From Streptomyces aurantiogriseus (lineage in GTDB: Bacteria > Actinomycetota > Actinomycetes > Streptomycetales > Streptomycetaceae): a DNA stretch of 43,896 bases. A program made the position numbers and the translations under genes. The stretch is taken from assembly GCF_014649375.1 (NCBI RefSeq), contig NZ_BMSX01000045.1, positions 1 to 43,896 of the forward strand. Direction: 5' to 3'. Under the pieces are notes generated by a model. That model saw only the letters and a program-made list of their open reading frames with translations. It was not told the DNA's origin and searched no databases. Shown piece by piece: positions 24,731 to 32,365 of the stretch; the first letter of the stretch is position 1; each line of letters opens with the position of its first letter.

Positions 24731-25942
24731 TCATTCAGTCGATGTCGCCTGGTCGGTGTCCGGGCTTCGCGCCGTCGCGGGGCTTCGCGTGGCCAGCAGC
24801 GCGGCGCGGAGGTCTGCCACTGTATGGGGATCCGAGAGGGAACGGCCGGTCAGTTCCTCGACGCGGCGCAGGCGGTAGCGGACAGTGTTGGGGTGGACGT
24901 AGAGGCGTTCCGCCGTGGTCGCGGCGGAGCCGCCGGCGTCGAACCAGTGCTCCAAAGTGCCCAGGAGACGCGTGCGTTCGAGGCCCGGTAGGTCGAGTAC
25001 GGGCTTCAGGACCACGTTCATCAGGTGAGCGGCCTCCACGGGGGCGGCGGCGACGAGCATGGCGAGGGGATTGTCGTCGAAGCGGGCGACGCCTGGGCTG
25101 CCGTCCGGTAGTCCCGCCAGGGCCAGCCGGGCAAAGCGCAGGGCCTGGGGTGTGTCCCGCAGCGAGGAAAAGCGGGGACTGACGCCCACGCGGGCGCCGG
25201 CGCGGCGCAGGATGCGCAGGCCGGTGGCCTCCGCCTCCGGTGTGGCGACGGCGATGAGGCCGATCTGCTGATCCGGCAGCAGCCGCCAGGCGGAGGGCAG
25301 GTGTGCCTGGCGCAGCGAGGTTTCCACGCCCGACAGAGGCTCCTCGCCGGGGGAGCTTGCCGCCGCCGCGACGACAGAGTAGGGGCCGCGTTCCGGTAGG
25401 CCGAGTTCGCGGGCCGCGTCCCACAGTGTGATGCGGTCGGTGATCACACCGGAGAACAGTGCCTCGACCAGTGCTGAGCGACGGGCGCCGCGCTGCACGG
25501 CCAGCTCGGCGGTGGTCTCCCGGTGTGCGGCCGCCACCGCCTCGGCATACAGGCCGAACAGGTGCCAGATCTCCGCTGAGCGGTCCACGAGCTGCGCGTC
25601 GGGGACCGTGGTGTGGGGGGTGCGTGCCTGGGTGAGGATTTCCGACCACAGGAACTCGAAGCCGATCCGGTACGCGTGCAGGATGTCCGCCAGCGGCATG
25701 CCCTGCTCGGCGCGGATCCTGCCGGTCTCCCGGGCGGGCCCGGGATCCGGGGCGCCGGAACGGCGCAGATGCCTCAGGACCAGGTCAGCGTTGGCGGTGC
25801 AGGACCGGCGCAGCGAGTCGAACGGGATGAGTGACTCATCCGCGTACGCGGGGACGTCCGCGCGAATGCGTTCCGCGATCCGCTCTCCCAGCTCGGGAAG
25901 CTGCTCGTGGATCGCCGCGATCGCGTCTGAAAGGTCCATCAT
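24731..25942 (-). CDS. PucR/CdaR-type transcriptional regulator
   Basis: A 403-residue regulator. An N-terminal helical domain (DLSDAIAAIHEQLPELGERI and following) and a central GGDEF-like fold lead to the C-terminal PucR helix-turn-helix, AERLYVHPNTVRYRLRRVEE followed by LTGRSL. The family activates or represses catabolic genes in response to small ligands. The gene is divergent from an acyl-CoA ligase gene, and the 146-bp gap contains an inverted repeat. Control of that ligase is the natural inference. The start is either of two adjacent ATGs (25942 or 25939). Confidence 0.9.
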   Translation of the reverse strand: MMDLSDAIAAIHEQLPELGERIAERIRADVPAYADESLIPFDSLRRSCTANADLVLRHLRRSGAPDPGPARETGRIRAEQGMPLADILHAYRIGFEFLWSEILTQARTPHTTVPDAQLVDRSAEIWHLFGLYAEAVAAAHRETTAELAVQRGARRSALVEALFSGVITDRITLWDAARELGLPERGPYSVVAAAASSPGEEPLSGVETSLRQAHLPSAWRLLPDQQIGLIAVATPEAEATGLRILRRAGARVGVSPRFSSLRDTPQALRFARLALAGLPDGSPGVARFDDNPLAMLVAAAPVEAAHLMNVVLKPVLDLPGLERTRLLGTLEHWFDAGGSAATTAERLYVHPNTVRYRLRRVEELTGRSLSDPHTVADLRAALLATRSPATARSPDTDQATSTE

Positions 25943-25963
25943 CGCAGCTTAATGTGCCTGTCT

Positions 25964-25977
25964 TGTTCGCGAGAACA
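25964..25977. promoter_or_regulatory. Inverted repeat, candidate PucR-type operator
   Basis: TGTTC and GAACA pair perfectly around the spacer GCGA, 22 bp upstream of the PucR-type gene and about 110 bp upstream of the acyl-CoA ligase gene. The binding protein is inferred from position only. Confidence 0.4.
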
Positions 25978-26088
25978 GTTGTGGGCGGGTGATGGTGTCG
26001 CGCGGTCCATTGGCGTCGGCGGTGGTTCGAAGCACGATGGCGCCCACGTGAACAGCGGATTTCAACGGTGAGTTCGTGGAGGACGGTC

Positions 26089-27591
26089 ATGGCGAATCTG
26101 GCGGAATTTCTGGTGCGGACGGCGGCCCGGCAGCCGGAACGGCCCGCACTGAGGCTGGGGTCGCACATCACCTCCTACACGGAGCTGGACGAACGCAGCG
26201 CCCGTGCGGCCGCGCTGCTGCGGGCCGAAGGCGTACGGCCCGGAGACCGGGTCGCCCTGATGCTGCCGAACGTCCCCGAGTTCGTCGTGCTCTACTACGG
26301 CGCGCTCCGGGCCGGGGCGATCGTGGTGCCGCTGAACCCGCTGCTGAAGGAGCGGGAGACCGCGTACCACCTCAGCGACTCAGGCGCCGTACTGCTCTTC
26401 GAATGGCACCAGGCGCCGGGAGAGGGCATGCAGGGAGCGGCTGCCGCCGGGGTACGGCGCATGGCAGTGGAGCCTTCGTCCTTCGCCGCGCTGCTGGCCG
26501 GGCACGAGCCGCTGAGCGAGGTGGCGCGGACGGCGGACGACGACGTGGCTGTCCTGCTGTACACGTCCGGCACCACCGGCAAGCCCAAGGGCGCCGCGCT
26601 CACCCACGGCGGACTGCGGCACAACACCGAGGCCAATGAGGTCCACGTCCAGCGGATGACGGCGGACGACGTGGTGGTGGGCTGTCTGCCGCTGTTCCAC
26701 ATCTTCGGCCAGATCTGCACGATGAGCGTGGCCGTCTGCAGCGGCGCCTCGCTCACGCTCATCCCGCGCTTCGATCCGCAGACCGTGCTGGATGCCATCG
26801 CCCGCGACCGGGCGACGGTCTTCGGTGGCGTACCGACCATGTACGCGGCCCTGTTGCAGCACCCGACGGACGCGGACGTGTCGACGCTGCGGATGTGCGT
26901 CTCCGGCGGCGCCTCCCTGCCGGTGGAGGTGCTGCGTGGCTTCGAGGAGCGCTTCGGCTGCGCGGTGCTGGAGGGCTTCGGCATGTCCGAGACGAGTCCC
27001 GTGGTGACGTTCAACCACCTCGACCGGCCCCGCAAGGCCGGCTCGATCGGCACCCCGATCCAGGACGTGGAGGTCCGGCTGCTGGACGACAAGGGCCAGG
27101 ACATCGCCCCCGGAGCGATCGGCGAGCTGGCCGTACGCGGACCCAACCTGATGAAGGGCTACTGGAACCGCCCCGAGGAGACGGCGATCGCCGTCCCGGA
27201 CGGCTGGCTGCGCACCGGAGACCTGGCCCGGCGGGACGAGGACGGCTACCTCTACATAGTCGACCGGAAGAAGGACATGATCATCCGCGGCGGCTACAAC
27301 GTCTACCCGCGCGAGGTCGAGGAGATCCTGCACGAGCACCCGGCCGTCGCCCTCGCCGCGGTGGTGGGTGTACCGCATCAGGAGCTCGGCGAGGAGATCG
27401 CGGCCGCGGTGGTCCTGCGTCCGGGTGCCCGGGCCACGGCCGAGGAACTGCGGCAGTACGTCAAGGACCGGATAGCGGCGTACAAGTACCCCCGGACCGT
27501 GTGGCTCATGGACACGTTGCCGATGGGGCCGAGCGGCAAGATCCTCAAGCGGCAGATCAGCGCACCGGCGGCGCCGGAGGCGACGGTCTGA
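26089..27591 (+). CDS. Acyl-CoA ligase (AMP-forming, FadD-like)
   Basis: A 500-residue member of the ANL superfamily. The phosphate-binding loop is LLYTSGTTGKPKGAALTH, the adenine region is EGFGMSETSPV, and the hinge region runs GWLRTGDLARRDEDGYLYIV then DRKKDMIIRGGYNVYPREVE. The C-terminal catalytic Lys lies in PMGPSGKILKRQ. It activates a carboxylic acid to its acyl-AMP and then to the CoA thioester; a fatty acid is likely but not proven. The start at 26089 is supported by a GGAGG site 6 nt upstream; an earlier ATG at 26068 lacks one. It is divergent from the PucR-type regulator. Confidence 0.92.
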   Translation: MANLAEFLVRTAARQPERPALRLGSHITSYTELDERSARAAALLRAEGVRPGDRVALMLPNVPEFVVLYYGALRAGAIVVPLNPLLKERETAYHLSDSGAVLLFEWHQAPGEGMQGAAAAGVRRMAVEPSSFAALLAGHEPLSEVARTADDDVAVLLYTSGTTGKPKGAALTHGGLRHNTEANEVHVQRMTADDVVVGCLPLFHIFGQICTMSVAVCSGASLTLIPRFDPQTVLDAIARDRATVFGGVPTMYAALLQHPTDADVSTLRMCVSGGASLPVEVLRGFEERFGCAVLEGFGMSETSPVVTFNHLDRPRKAGSIGTPIQDVEVRLLDDKGQDIAPGAIGELAVRGPNLMKGYWNRPEETAIAVPDGWLRTGDLARRDEDGYLYIVDRKKDMIIRGGYNVYPREVEEILHEHPAVALAAVVGVPHQELGEEIAAAVVLRPGARATAEELRQYVKDRIAAYKYPRTVWLMDTLPMGPSGKILKRQISAPAAPEATV

Positions 27592-27596
27592 CGGCG

Positions 27597-27612
27597 CCGT
27601 CACGAGTGACGG
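27597..27612 (+). terminator. Short hairpin after the acyl-CoA ligase gene
   Basis: CCGTCAC / GTGACGG arms separated by GA, immediately after the stop codon. The loop must open by at least one pair to form. Tentative terminator. Confidence 0.35.
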
Positions 27613-27658
27613 TGAGGCACCGTGTACGGGCGCCCCCGGTACTGCGCCGGCTGATTCG

Positions 27659-27835
27659 TCACTGGTCTGGTTGACCCGTTGACTTGGCCAATCTTGCCAG
27701 GCGGCGGCGTTCATGGCGTATGAAGTGGAGGCACCGAAGTACGTCCGCCTCGCTCCACTTCTCGACGCCCCGGACGGCGTTCCGGTGCTGAGCGTCCTCG
27801 TCGTCGCGAACGATGATCCGGGCCGGCCGGTCTTC
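27659..27835 (-). pseudogene. Unrecognised C-terminal coding remnant
   Basis: The minus strand reads RPARIIVRDDEDAQHRNAVR, then GVEKWSEADVLRCLHFIRHE, ending with a stop at 27659. It looks coding, but upstream of about 27835 it becomes the antisense of the integrase remnant. This junction implies a truncated gene. The family is unknown. Confidence 0.3.
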
Positions 27836-27840
27836 CGAGA

Positions 27841-27981
27841 AAGCCGCTGATCTATCAGCACTCCGACGAGGAGTGGCAGCGCGATGTGGCGGCCGGGCTC
27901 GACGGCATGGTCCGCGCGGAGCGTGCGAAGCACCACAGCGACAGTCGCGCGCACCACAAGCGGAAGCCCACCGGCACCTAG
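27841..27981 (+). pseudogene. C-terminal remnant of an integrase
   Basis: The plus strand reads KPLIYQHSDEEWQRDVAAGL then DGMVRAERAKHHSDSRAHHK and stops at 27979-27981. The L-I-Y-Q-H-S motif followed by an acidic helix and a basic tail is the usual end of actinobacterial tyrosine recombinases. The catalytic Tyr and everything upstream are absent or already diverged. It ends 82 bp before the first tRNA-Gly 3' half, which is the typical int-att spacing of integrative elements. This supports reading the tRNA fragments as attachment sites. Confidence 0.65.
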
Positions 27982-27992
27982 CAGCGCGCTTA

Positions 27993-28011
27993 TGGTGCGC
28001 ATGTGGTGCGC
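27993..28011. repeat. Tandem 8-bp repeats between integrase and att copy 1
   Basis: TGGTGCGC occurs twice with an ATG spacer (11-bp period). Direct repeats of this kind beside an integrase end and attachment core resemble arm-type integrase or excisionase sites. A second pair with the same 11-bp period (GGGCAC) lies on the other side of the core. Confidence 0.4.
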
Positions 28012-28028
28012 TCCCCGCCCGCCAGAAC

Positions 28029-28055
28029 AACCCCCGGGTCAATGACCTGGGGGTT
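28029..28055 (-). terminator. Hairpin of att module, copy 1
   Basis: AACCCCCGGGTCA / TGACCTGGGGGTT arms (12 of 13 pairs), located 7 nt downstream (minus strand) of the tRNA-Gly 3' half. It is probably the original tRNA terminator carried along with the attachment core. Confidence 0.7.
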
Positions 28056-28062
28056 CATATTG

Positions 28063-28111
28063 GAGCGGGTGACGAGAATCGAACTCGCGCTCTCAGCTTG
28101 GGAAGCGACGG
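28063..28111 (-). repeat. tRNA-Gly(CCC) 3' half, att repeat copy 1
   Basis: On the minus strand these 49 bp read as the anticodon loop (CTTCCCAAG, anticodon CCC), variable region, T arm (GCGAGTTCGATTCTCGT) and acceptor end (CACCCGCTC) of a tRNA-Gly. The D arm and 5' acceptor strand are missing, so no functional tRNA can be made. Copies 2 and 3 are 47/49 and 48/49 identical and point the same way. The copy lies exactly 7,920 bp from copy 2. Confidence 0.85.
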
Positions 28112-28214
28112 TGCTTGGGGAGCCTTACGCCGTCTGACCTGCACAGATCCGTTCGGCCGCCGCTGGTGTGGGGGCTTGATGGCCCCGCTGTTGACCGTGG
28201 TTGTCCGCTCTGAA

Positions 28215-28232
28215 GGGCACGCTATGGGCACG
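28215..28232. repeat. GGGCAC direct-repeat arm site, copy 1
   Basis: GGGCACGCTATGGGCACG contains GGGCAC twice at 11-bp period. The identical sequence occurs at 36135-36152, in both cases 152 bp from the start of the neighbouring tRNA-Gly fragment. The stretch between is also partly alike (for example CCGCTGTTGACCGTGGTTG against CCGCTGGTGACCGTGATTG). It is probably an arm-type recombinase site retained from two related elements. Confidence 0.5.
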
Positions 28233-28497
28233 GCGCTCCAGGACGGGCGGGTGCCGCGCTGAAGTGGCCACTTTCTGCACGGGGTCGGTCCGTGCCAGGG
28301 CCGACTGCGCGGAGCCGTTGCGTGTGCACATGGATGGCTGGCCCCTTCCGCGCCCGAGTCCTGAAGATCACAAAAAGCCTCGGCGGTGATGCTGACTCTG
28401 GTCCCCATCGGGAGCAGCCTGGTGCGCAGGCGGCGCCTGCGCGTCAGTCGGCCAGCTGGTTCATCTTGCGGATCTGCTTGTCGAAGACCCCGGCGGG

Positions 28498-28899
28498 TGC
28501 GAGGCGGCGCAGCCGTATCTCTTCCGGCTCTTCCCGGACAAGAAGGCGATCTTCGTCGCCGCTCTGGTGCGGACCATGGAGGACACCCGCCTGGCTTTCG
28601 AGAGGGCGGCCGACGGGGTGGAGGGCGGCGAGCGGGCTCTTCAGGCCATGACGACCGCTTACGCGCGGCTGATCTCGACGCGCCCCGAAACGCTCCTGAT
28701 GCAGATGCAGGGATATGCCGCCGTGGCGCAGGGCGATGACCTGATCGGTGAGGTAGTCCGGGCCGGCTGGATGAGGATCTGGGACACCGTGCACCTGTCG
28801 CTGGGCGCTGATGCCGACGAGACCGCAAGCTTCTTCGCCTGCGGCATGCTCGGCAACACACTTACGGCCATCGGGCTTCCCGTGGGTGCCGGGAGGTGA
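28498..28899 (+). pseudogene. 5'-truncated TetR-family regulator
   Basis: The readable frame begins near 28498 with AQPYLFRLFPDKKAIFVAAL and continues through a complete TetR C-terminal ligand domain (TMEDTRLAFERAADG to FFACGMLGNTLTAIGLPVG). The first half of the DNA-binding domain, up to the recognition helix, is missing. In intact relatives this stretch is preceded by a G-V-S type turn. The break lies inside the first island close to its left boundary. An intact but unrelated TetR gene follows on the other strand. On the minus strand at 28444-28490 a scrap, FDKQIRKMNQLAD, ends another lost gene. Confidence 0.65.
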
Positions 28900-28923
28900 G
28901 GGAGTCCTCTGGGCGGCGATGCG

Positions 28924-29493
28924 TCAGCGCACGCCTGCCGCGTCGAGCAGGGTCGTCACGGTGGGCGCGACGAGCCCGGTCAGGTTGTCGGCCTGAATCC
29001 CCGCGCGGGCGCTCGCGCCGTCGAAGACCAGGCTGAGCTGCCGGGCCAGCAGATCGGGATCGCCCGCCCCGCCCTGTTCGGCCTCGGTGCGGAAGAAGGC
29101 GGTCAGGTTCGCCTTGACCTGATGGGCGACCCGGCTCGCCGGGTGGCTCTGGTCCTTGAGTTCGACCTGCACGGCCAGGTACCGGCAGCCGTGGAACTCG
29201 GGGGCGCCGGACTGTGCTTCCACCTGCGCGAAGACGTGCAGGATCCGCTCGCGGGGTGAACGGTTGTCGTCCGCCGCAGGCAGGAGGGTCGCCACGTAGG
29301 CGGAGGAACGCTCCTTCAGGCTTGCTGCCAGGAGTTCGTCCTTGCTCTCGAACAGCTGGTACATGGAGCGCTTCGACACCCCCGCCGCCTTGCACAGCGC
29401 CTCGACGCCGATGCTGACGCCGTCTCGGTAGGTGAGCGTGGCCGCCGCCTCCAGCAGCCGCTCCCTGGGGCTCAGTTTCACTTCGGTGGTCAT
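28924..29493 (-). CDS. TetR-family transcriptional regulator
   Basis: A 189-residue TetR/AcrR repressor. The helix-turn-helix is VEALCKAAGVSKRSMYQLFE (about 30-49), followed by the usual FESKDELLAASL. The ligand domain is C-terminal. The palindrome GAAACCGATCGGTTTC lies 32 bp upstream, and the same palindrome occurs in front of the SDR gene at 32.3 kb; the regulator is therefore predicted to repress itself and that gene set. A strong terminator on its upstream side insulates it from the DUF3533 remnant. The gene is in island 1. Confidence 0.92.
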   Translation of the reverse strand: MTTEVKLSPRERLLEAAATLTYRDGVSIGVEALCKAAGVSKRSMYQLFESKDELLAASLKERSSAYVATLLPAADDNRSPRERILHVFAQVEAQSGAPEFHGCRYLAVQVELKDQSHPASRVAHQVKANLTAFFRTEAEQGGAGDPDLLARQLSLVFDGASARAGIQADNLTGLVAPTVTTLLDAAGVR

Positions 29494-29524
29494 ACCGCGA
29501 GGTTAACCCGAAGCGGACGAAATA

Positions 29525-29540
29525 GAAACCGATCGGTTTC
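29525..29540. promoter_or_regulatory. TetR operator palindrome at the regulator's own promoter
   Basis: GAAACCGATCGGTTTC is a perfect 16-bp palindrome, 32 bp upstream of the TetR start. The same 16 bp recur at 32331-32346, with a 12-bp core copy at 32309-32320. Confidence 0.8.
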
Positions 29541-29558
29541 CGGAGCCCCCGGGAGAGA

Positions 29559-29597
29559 GGCTCGGCGACGGCCTGGGGGAAGGGCCGTCGCCGAGCC
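29559..29597 (-). terminator. Strong terminator between DUF3533 remnant and TetR gene
   Basis: A perfect 15-bp inverted repeat, GGCTCGGCGACGGCC / GGCCGTCGCCGAGCC, with a 9-nt loop. It lies downstream of the DUF3533-like remnant and just upstream of the TetR operator. Confidence 0.8.
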
Positions 29598-29683
29598 ATG
29601 ATGGTGTGCGCGCCTGTCGTCCACGGCAGGGCGACACACACCGGGGCCACTCCGAGTAATGGCCCGTCTTGGGTGACCTGCCG

Positions 29684-30026
29684 TCACGCCGGGACGGCGG
29701 TCTTCTCGGGCTTCGTCTCCGCCGGGATGCGGTGCAGTCCCTCGCGGTCGTACCACCCCAGTACGCCGAAGCCGAACAGTGCGGCCGCCACGAGTGCGGC
29801 CGCCATCATGACCCAGCCCCGGGTCAGACCCGCGTCGCCCTGGGCGTCGTAGTAGAGGATCGAGCGGATGCCGCCGGTGATCTGCCGCAGCGGCTCGAAC
29901 TCCGCGAGGAAGCGGTAGAAGCCGGGCAGCGCCTCGATGGGGGTGGTGGCGCCGGCCGTGGGTACCGCCATCCCGATGAAGACCAGCGTGGCCACCAGCA
30001 TGCCGGGCGTACCGAAGACCGCGAGC
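29684..30026 (-). pseudogene. C-terminal remnant of a DUF3533/YhgE-Pip-like membrane protein
   Basis: The readable part begins near 30026 with PLAVFGTPGMLVATLVFIGM and continues through PTAGATTPIEALPGFYRFLA, EPLRQITGGIRSILYYDAQG and a final membrane helix ending GFGVLGWYDREGLHRIP. This is the C-terminal quarter of ABC-2-like membrane proteins of the DUF3533 type, which often sit next to TetR regulators in Streptomyces. The preceding several hundred residues are gone. The break coincides with the break of the DUF6230 gene on the other strand, so one deletion removed both 5' ends and their shared promoter region. Confidence 0.65.
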
Positions 30027-30027
30027 G

Positions 30028-30387
30028 GTCACTGACATGTGCCAGTCCGTCCCGGTGGACATACCCGTCCTCGGGACCTACACGATGACGCTCAAGGCCG
30101 GCGGATCGGGTACGCCGGTCAAGGCCAAGGACCTGTACATCGACATGACCGATCTCCAGGCGAAGAAGGGCACCTTCACCAACGTCGACATCGGCGTGGC
30201 CACCGGTTCCATGACCAAGGGTCAGGTCAACCCGAAGGACCACGTCGATCCCGACGGCTACGCCCAGCAGGCGGACAAGGTGGAGATCATCGACGCCCGC
30301 CAGAAGGTCTGGGCCACGTCAGCCGGGACGTTCGAACTCGCGGGCCTGCACATGAACATCGCGGCCGGCCGCCACGATTGCTTCTGA
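30028..30387 (+). pseudogene. 5'-truncated DUF6230-family gene
   Basis: The frame is open from 30028, with an ATG at 30037, and reads TDMCQSVPVDIPVLGTYTMT, then GTPVKAKDLYIDMTDLQAKK, and ends AGLHMNIAAGRHDCF. These are the C-terminal strands of DUF6230 proteins, small secreted or surface proteins of actinobacteria normally near 200 residues with an N-terminal hydrophobic signal. The signal and first beta strands are missing. A 116-residue product could still be translated, but it would stay in the cytoplasm. In related genomes DUF6230 precedes DUF6114, and that order is kept here. The 260 bp to the next gene hold no further gene. Confidence 0.6.
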
Positions 30388-30648
30388 CCGGGTCGTGTCC
30401 CGCCTCATGGTGTGAGCGACCTTGCTCGACGCGTTCTGGTGAGCCGCGCGTCGGCCGACCCGCGGGGGACACGGCGCCCGTTCCACCGCGGACTGACCTG
30501 CCGTCAGCGCCACTGGCGGCCCCGAGCCGCGTCGTTGTGGCGATGACCCGCGCATTCCGCGTACTTGATCGGCTGCACCACGATGCGGGACGCCACCTCT
30601 GACCGCACACCGACCTCCCCTTCCCGCTGACGATTTGGGAACCCCCAC

Positions 30649-31098
30649 ATGACGAGTGTCAGCGCACCCGCGCACCCCCACAGTGGCAGCGGCTTCGCCC
30701 GCGCCCGCCGGGCTTTCAGGGCCTGGCGGCACACCCGCCCCTTCTGGGCTGGCCTGTTGGTACTCCTGGCCGCCGCGCCGATCATCTACTTCCCGTACTT
30801 CAACCTCTCCCTGGGCGCTCTGTCCGTGGCGATGTCCACCACCGCGGGGGCGGGGTCCCTGGTCATCGGCCTGACGCTGATCGTCCTCGGTGGGCTTCTG
30901 TGGTTCCAGCCGATCATCAGGTTCTTCGCCGGATGCGTGGCCGTCTTCCTCGGTGTGCTGTCGCTCCCCATCTCGAACTTCGGCGGATTCTTCGTCGGCA
31001 CGCTGTGCGCGGCCACGGGTGGACTCCTGGCCCTGGCGTGGGGCCCGGTGAACACGCCCGATGACACCGAGGGGCCGTCGGGGAGGGCCGGGGAATGA
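30649..31098 (+). CDS. DUF6114 membrane protein
   Basis: A 149-residue integral membrane protein. After a basic N-terminus (FARARRAFRAWRHTRPFWAG) come about four helices, including LLVLLAAAPIIYFPYFNL and LVIGLTLIVLGGLLWFQP. The pattern FWAGLLxLLAxxPI-x-YFPY is that of DUF6114. Function is unknown; it is commonly paired with DUF6230 proteins and a Pro-rich exported protein, suggesting a cell-surface system. Its stop overlaps the next start (ATGA). With its DUF6230 partner truncated and its downstream partner frameshifted, the set is probably no longer functional. Confidence 0.8.
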   Translation: MTSVSAPAHPHSGSGFARARRAFRAWRHTRPFWAGLLVLLAAAPIIYFPYFNLSLGALSVAMSTTAGAGSLVIGLTLIVLGGLLWFQPIIRFFAGCVAVFLGVLSLPISNFGGFFVGTLCAATGGLLALAWGPVNTPDDTEGPSGRAGE

Positions 31099-32277
31099 CC
31101 GACCAGTCGCCGGACCTCCGCGGCGAGGCCGTGGGACCCCACTACGCGCGGCCGACGAGAGGTCGTCACGCCGTTCCCCGTACGTCCGCGCTGACCCGCC
31201 TGCGCCTGCCGCTCGGGAAGGCTCTCGCACTGACTGCGCTGCCGACCGTCCTCGTCCTGGCGAGTCAGCGTCCGCCCGCAGCCGACGCGACTGCCACCGC
31301 GGCTCATTCCGCTCCCGAAGAGGCGCCCGCCGGCGGCGTCGACTGTGCCCGCCCCGACGACTCGGCAGTCCCAGCCACGGCACCTCCTGCCACGCCCCCC
31401 CACTCCCTCCGCTGCTCCCGGCACGCCCAGTGCCCCCACGAGCGGCGAGCCCGTCGAGCCGTCGGAGCACATGGCCGACGAGGAAACGGGCCTGGTCCCG
31501 GCTCCGACGGCCTCACCGAGCCCGACCGCCGCCACTACCGGCCTCGCGGACATCCTCGGTTCCCTCCTCCAGAGCGACACCGAGCAGCAGAGTCCGGCAC
31601 CCGGCACGAGTCCCTCACCGAGCCTGGGCGCTCCGACGCCGACGCCGACGACCGCGGAACCATCCGACGCGCCACCGGCCGCACCTCACGCGTCACCCAC
31701 CCCCGGCCATCGGACGACTGAGCCGTCGTCCCGACCGGCGCCCGCCACAGGGGCCTCCCGTACCTGTGACATCAGCGATCTCAAGGCTCCCGAGGACACG
31801 AGCGCCGGTCGATTCGCCGCCGAGTCCTGGAACATGAAGGGCAGCCGCCTCGAACTGCGCGACCTCGTCTTCGGCGGCGTGGTGACCGTGGACACGGCCG
31901 CCGGGCCCAAGCGGGTGCTCAAGTTCTCCGCGGCCGCCGTGACGATCCGCGACCTGAAGATGGCCGTACCCGACGGCCCGCAGATCCAGCACATCGACGG
32001 AGTGCCCGGCTCGACGTCCACACTGCGAGGCGGCCGCATCACCCTGTACGTCGAGAGCCTGACGGGCACCCTCTCCGGCGTCGAAGGCATCCCCCTGCCG
32101 CCAGTCCTCCGCCTCCATCTCACGCCCGACACCGTCCCGGAGTGGCTCTACGACACGGTCGGAAACCTCGGTCTCAAGCTCCGACTCGGCTTGGACGACG
32201 CCGACATCGACCAGGCCGGTCAGACAGGTGGTGGGCTCGTCATCCCGGGGATCCACGGGTACGGAACGCCCCGGTGA
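31095..32277 (+). pseudogene. Frameshifted Pro-rich exported protein of the DUF6114 set
   Basis: The first frame starts at 31095 with a twin-Arg-poor, hydrophobic signal-like segment (LGKALALTALPTVLVLA) and runs into a low-complexity Pro/Ala/Ser region. The second frame (from about 31345) continues the Pro/Thr/Ser-rich linker and then a folded domain (CDISDLKAPEDTSAGRFAAE to GGLVIPGIHGYGTPR). The two join across a run of seven C at about 31394-31400, where one base added or lost moves between frames. The intact product would be an exported protein of about 390 residues with a membrane-proximal Pro-rich stalk. Phase variation, mutation or sequencing error would all fit. It overlaps the DUF6114 gene by 4 bp. 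Confidence 0.65.
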
Positions 32278-32308
32278 GTCCGGGGATCCGGTTGGGCTTG
32301 CATCTTGG

Positions 32309-32346
32309 AACCGATCGGTTTACCGTGATGGAAACCGATCGGTTTC
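32309..32346 (+). promoter_or_regulatory. Double TetR operator in front of the SDR gene
   Basis: The 12-bp core AACCGATCGGTT (32309-32320) and the full GAAACCGATCGGTTTC (32331-32346) are centred 24 bp apart and end 19 bp before the SDR start codon. The full copy is identical to the palindrome at the TetR promoter. Binding would cover the promoter and the ribosome binding region. Confidence 0.8.
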
Positions 32347-32365
32347 TCATTCTGTGGAGGCAGTC

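Noticed and set aside
28063..28180. A functional tRNA-Gly gene at any of the three repeats
   Set aside because: The D arm and 5' acceptor strand are absent to the right of all three copies, and the 5' side of the anticodon stem does not pair properly.
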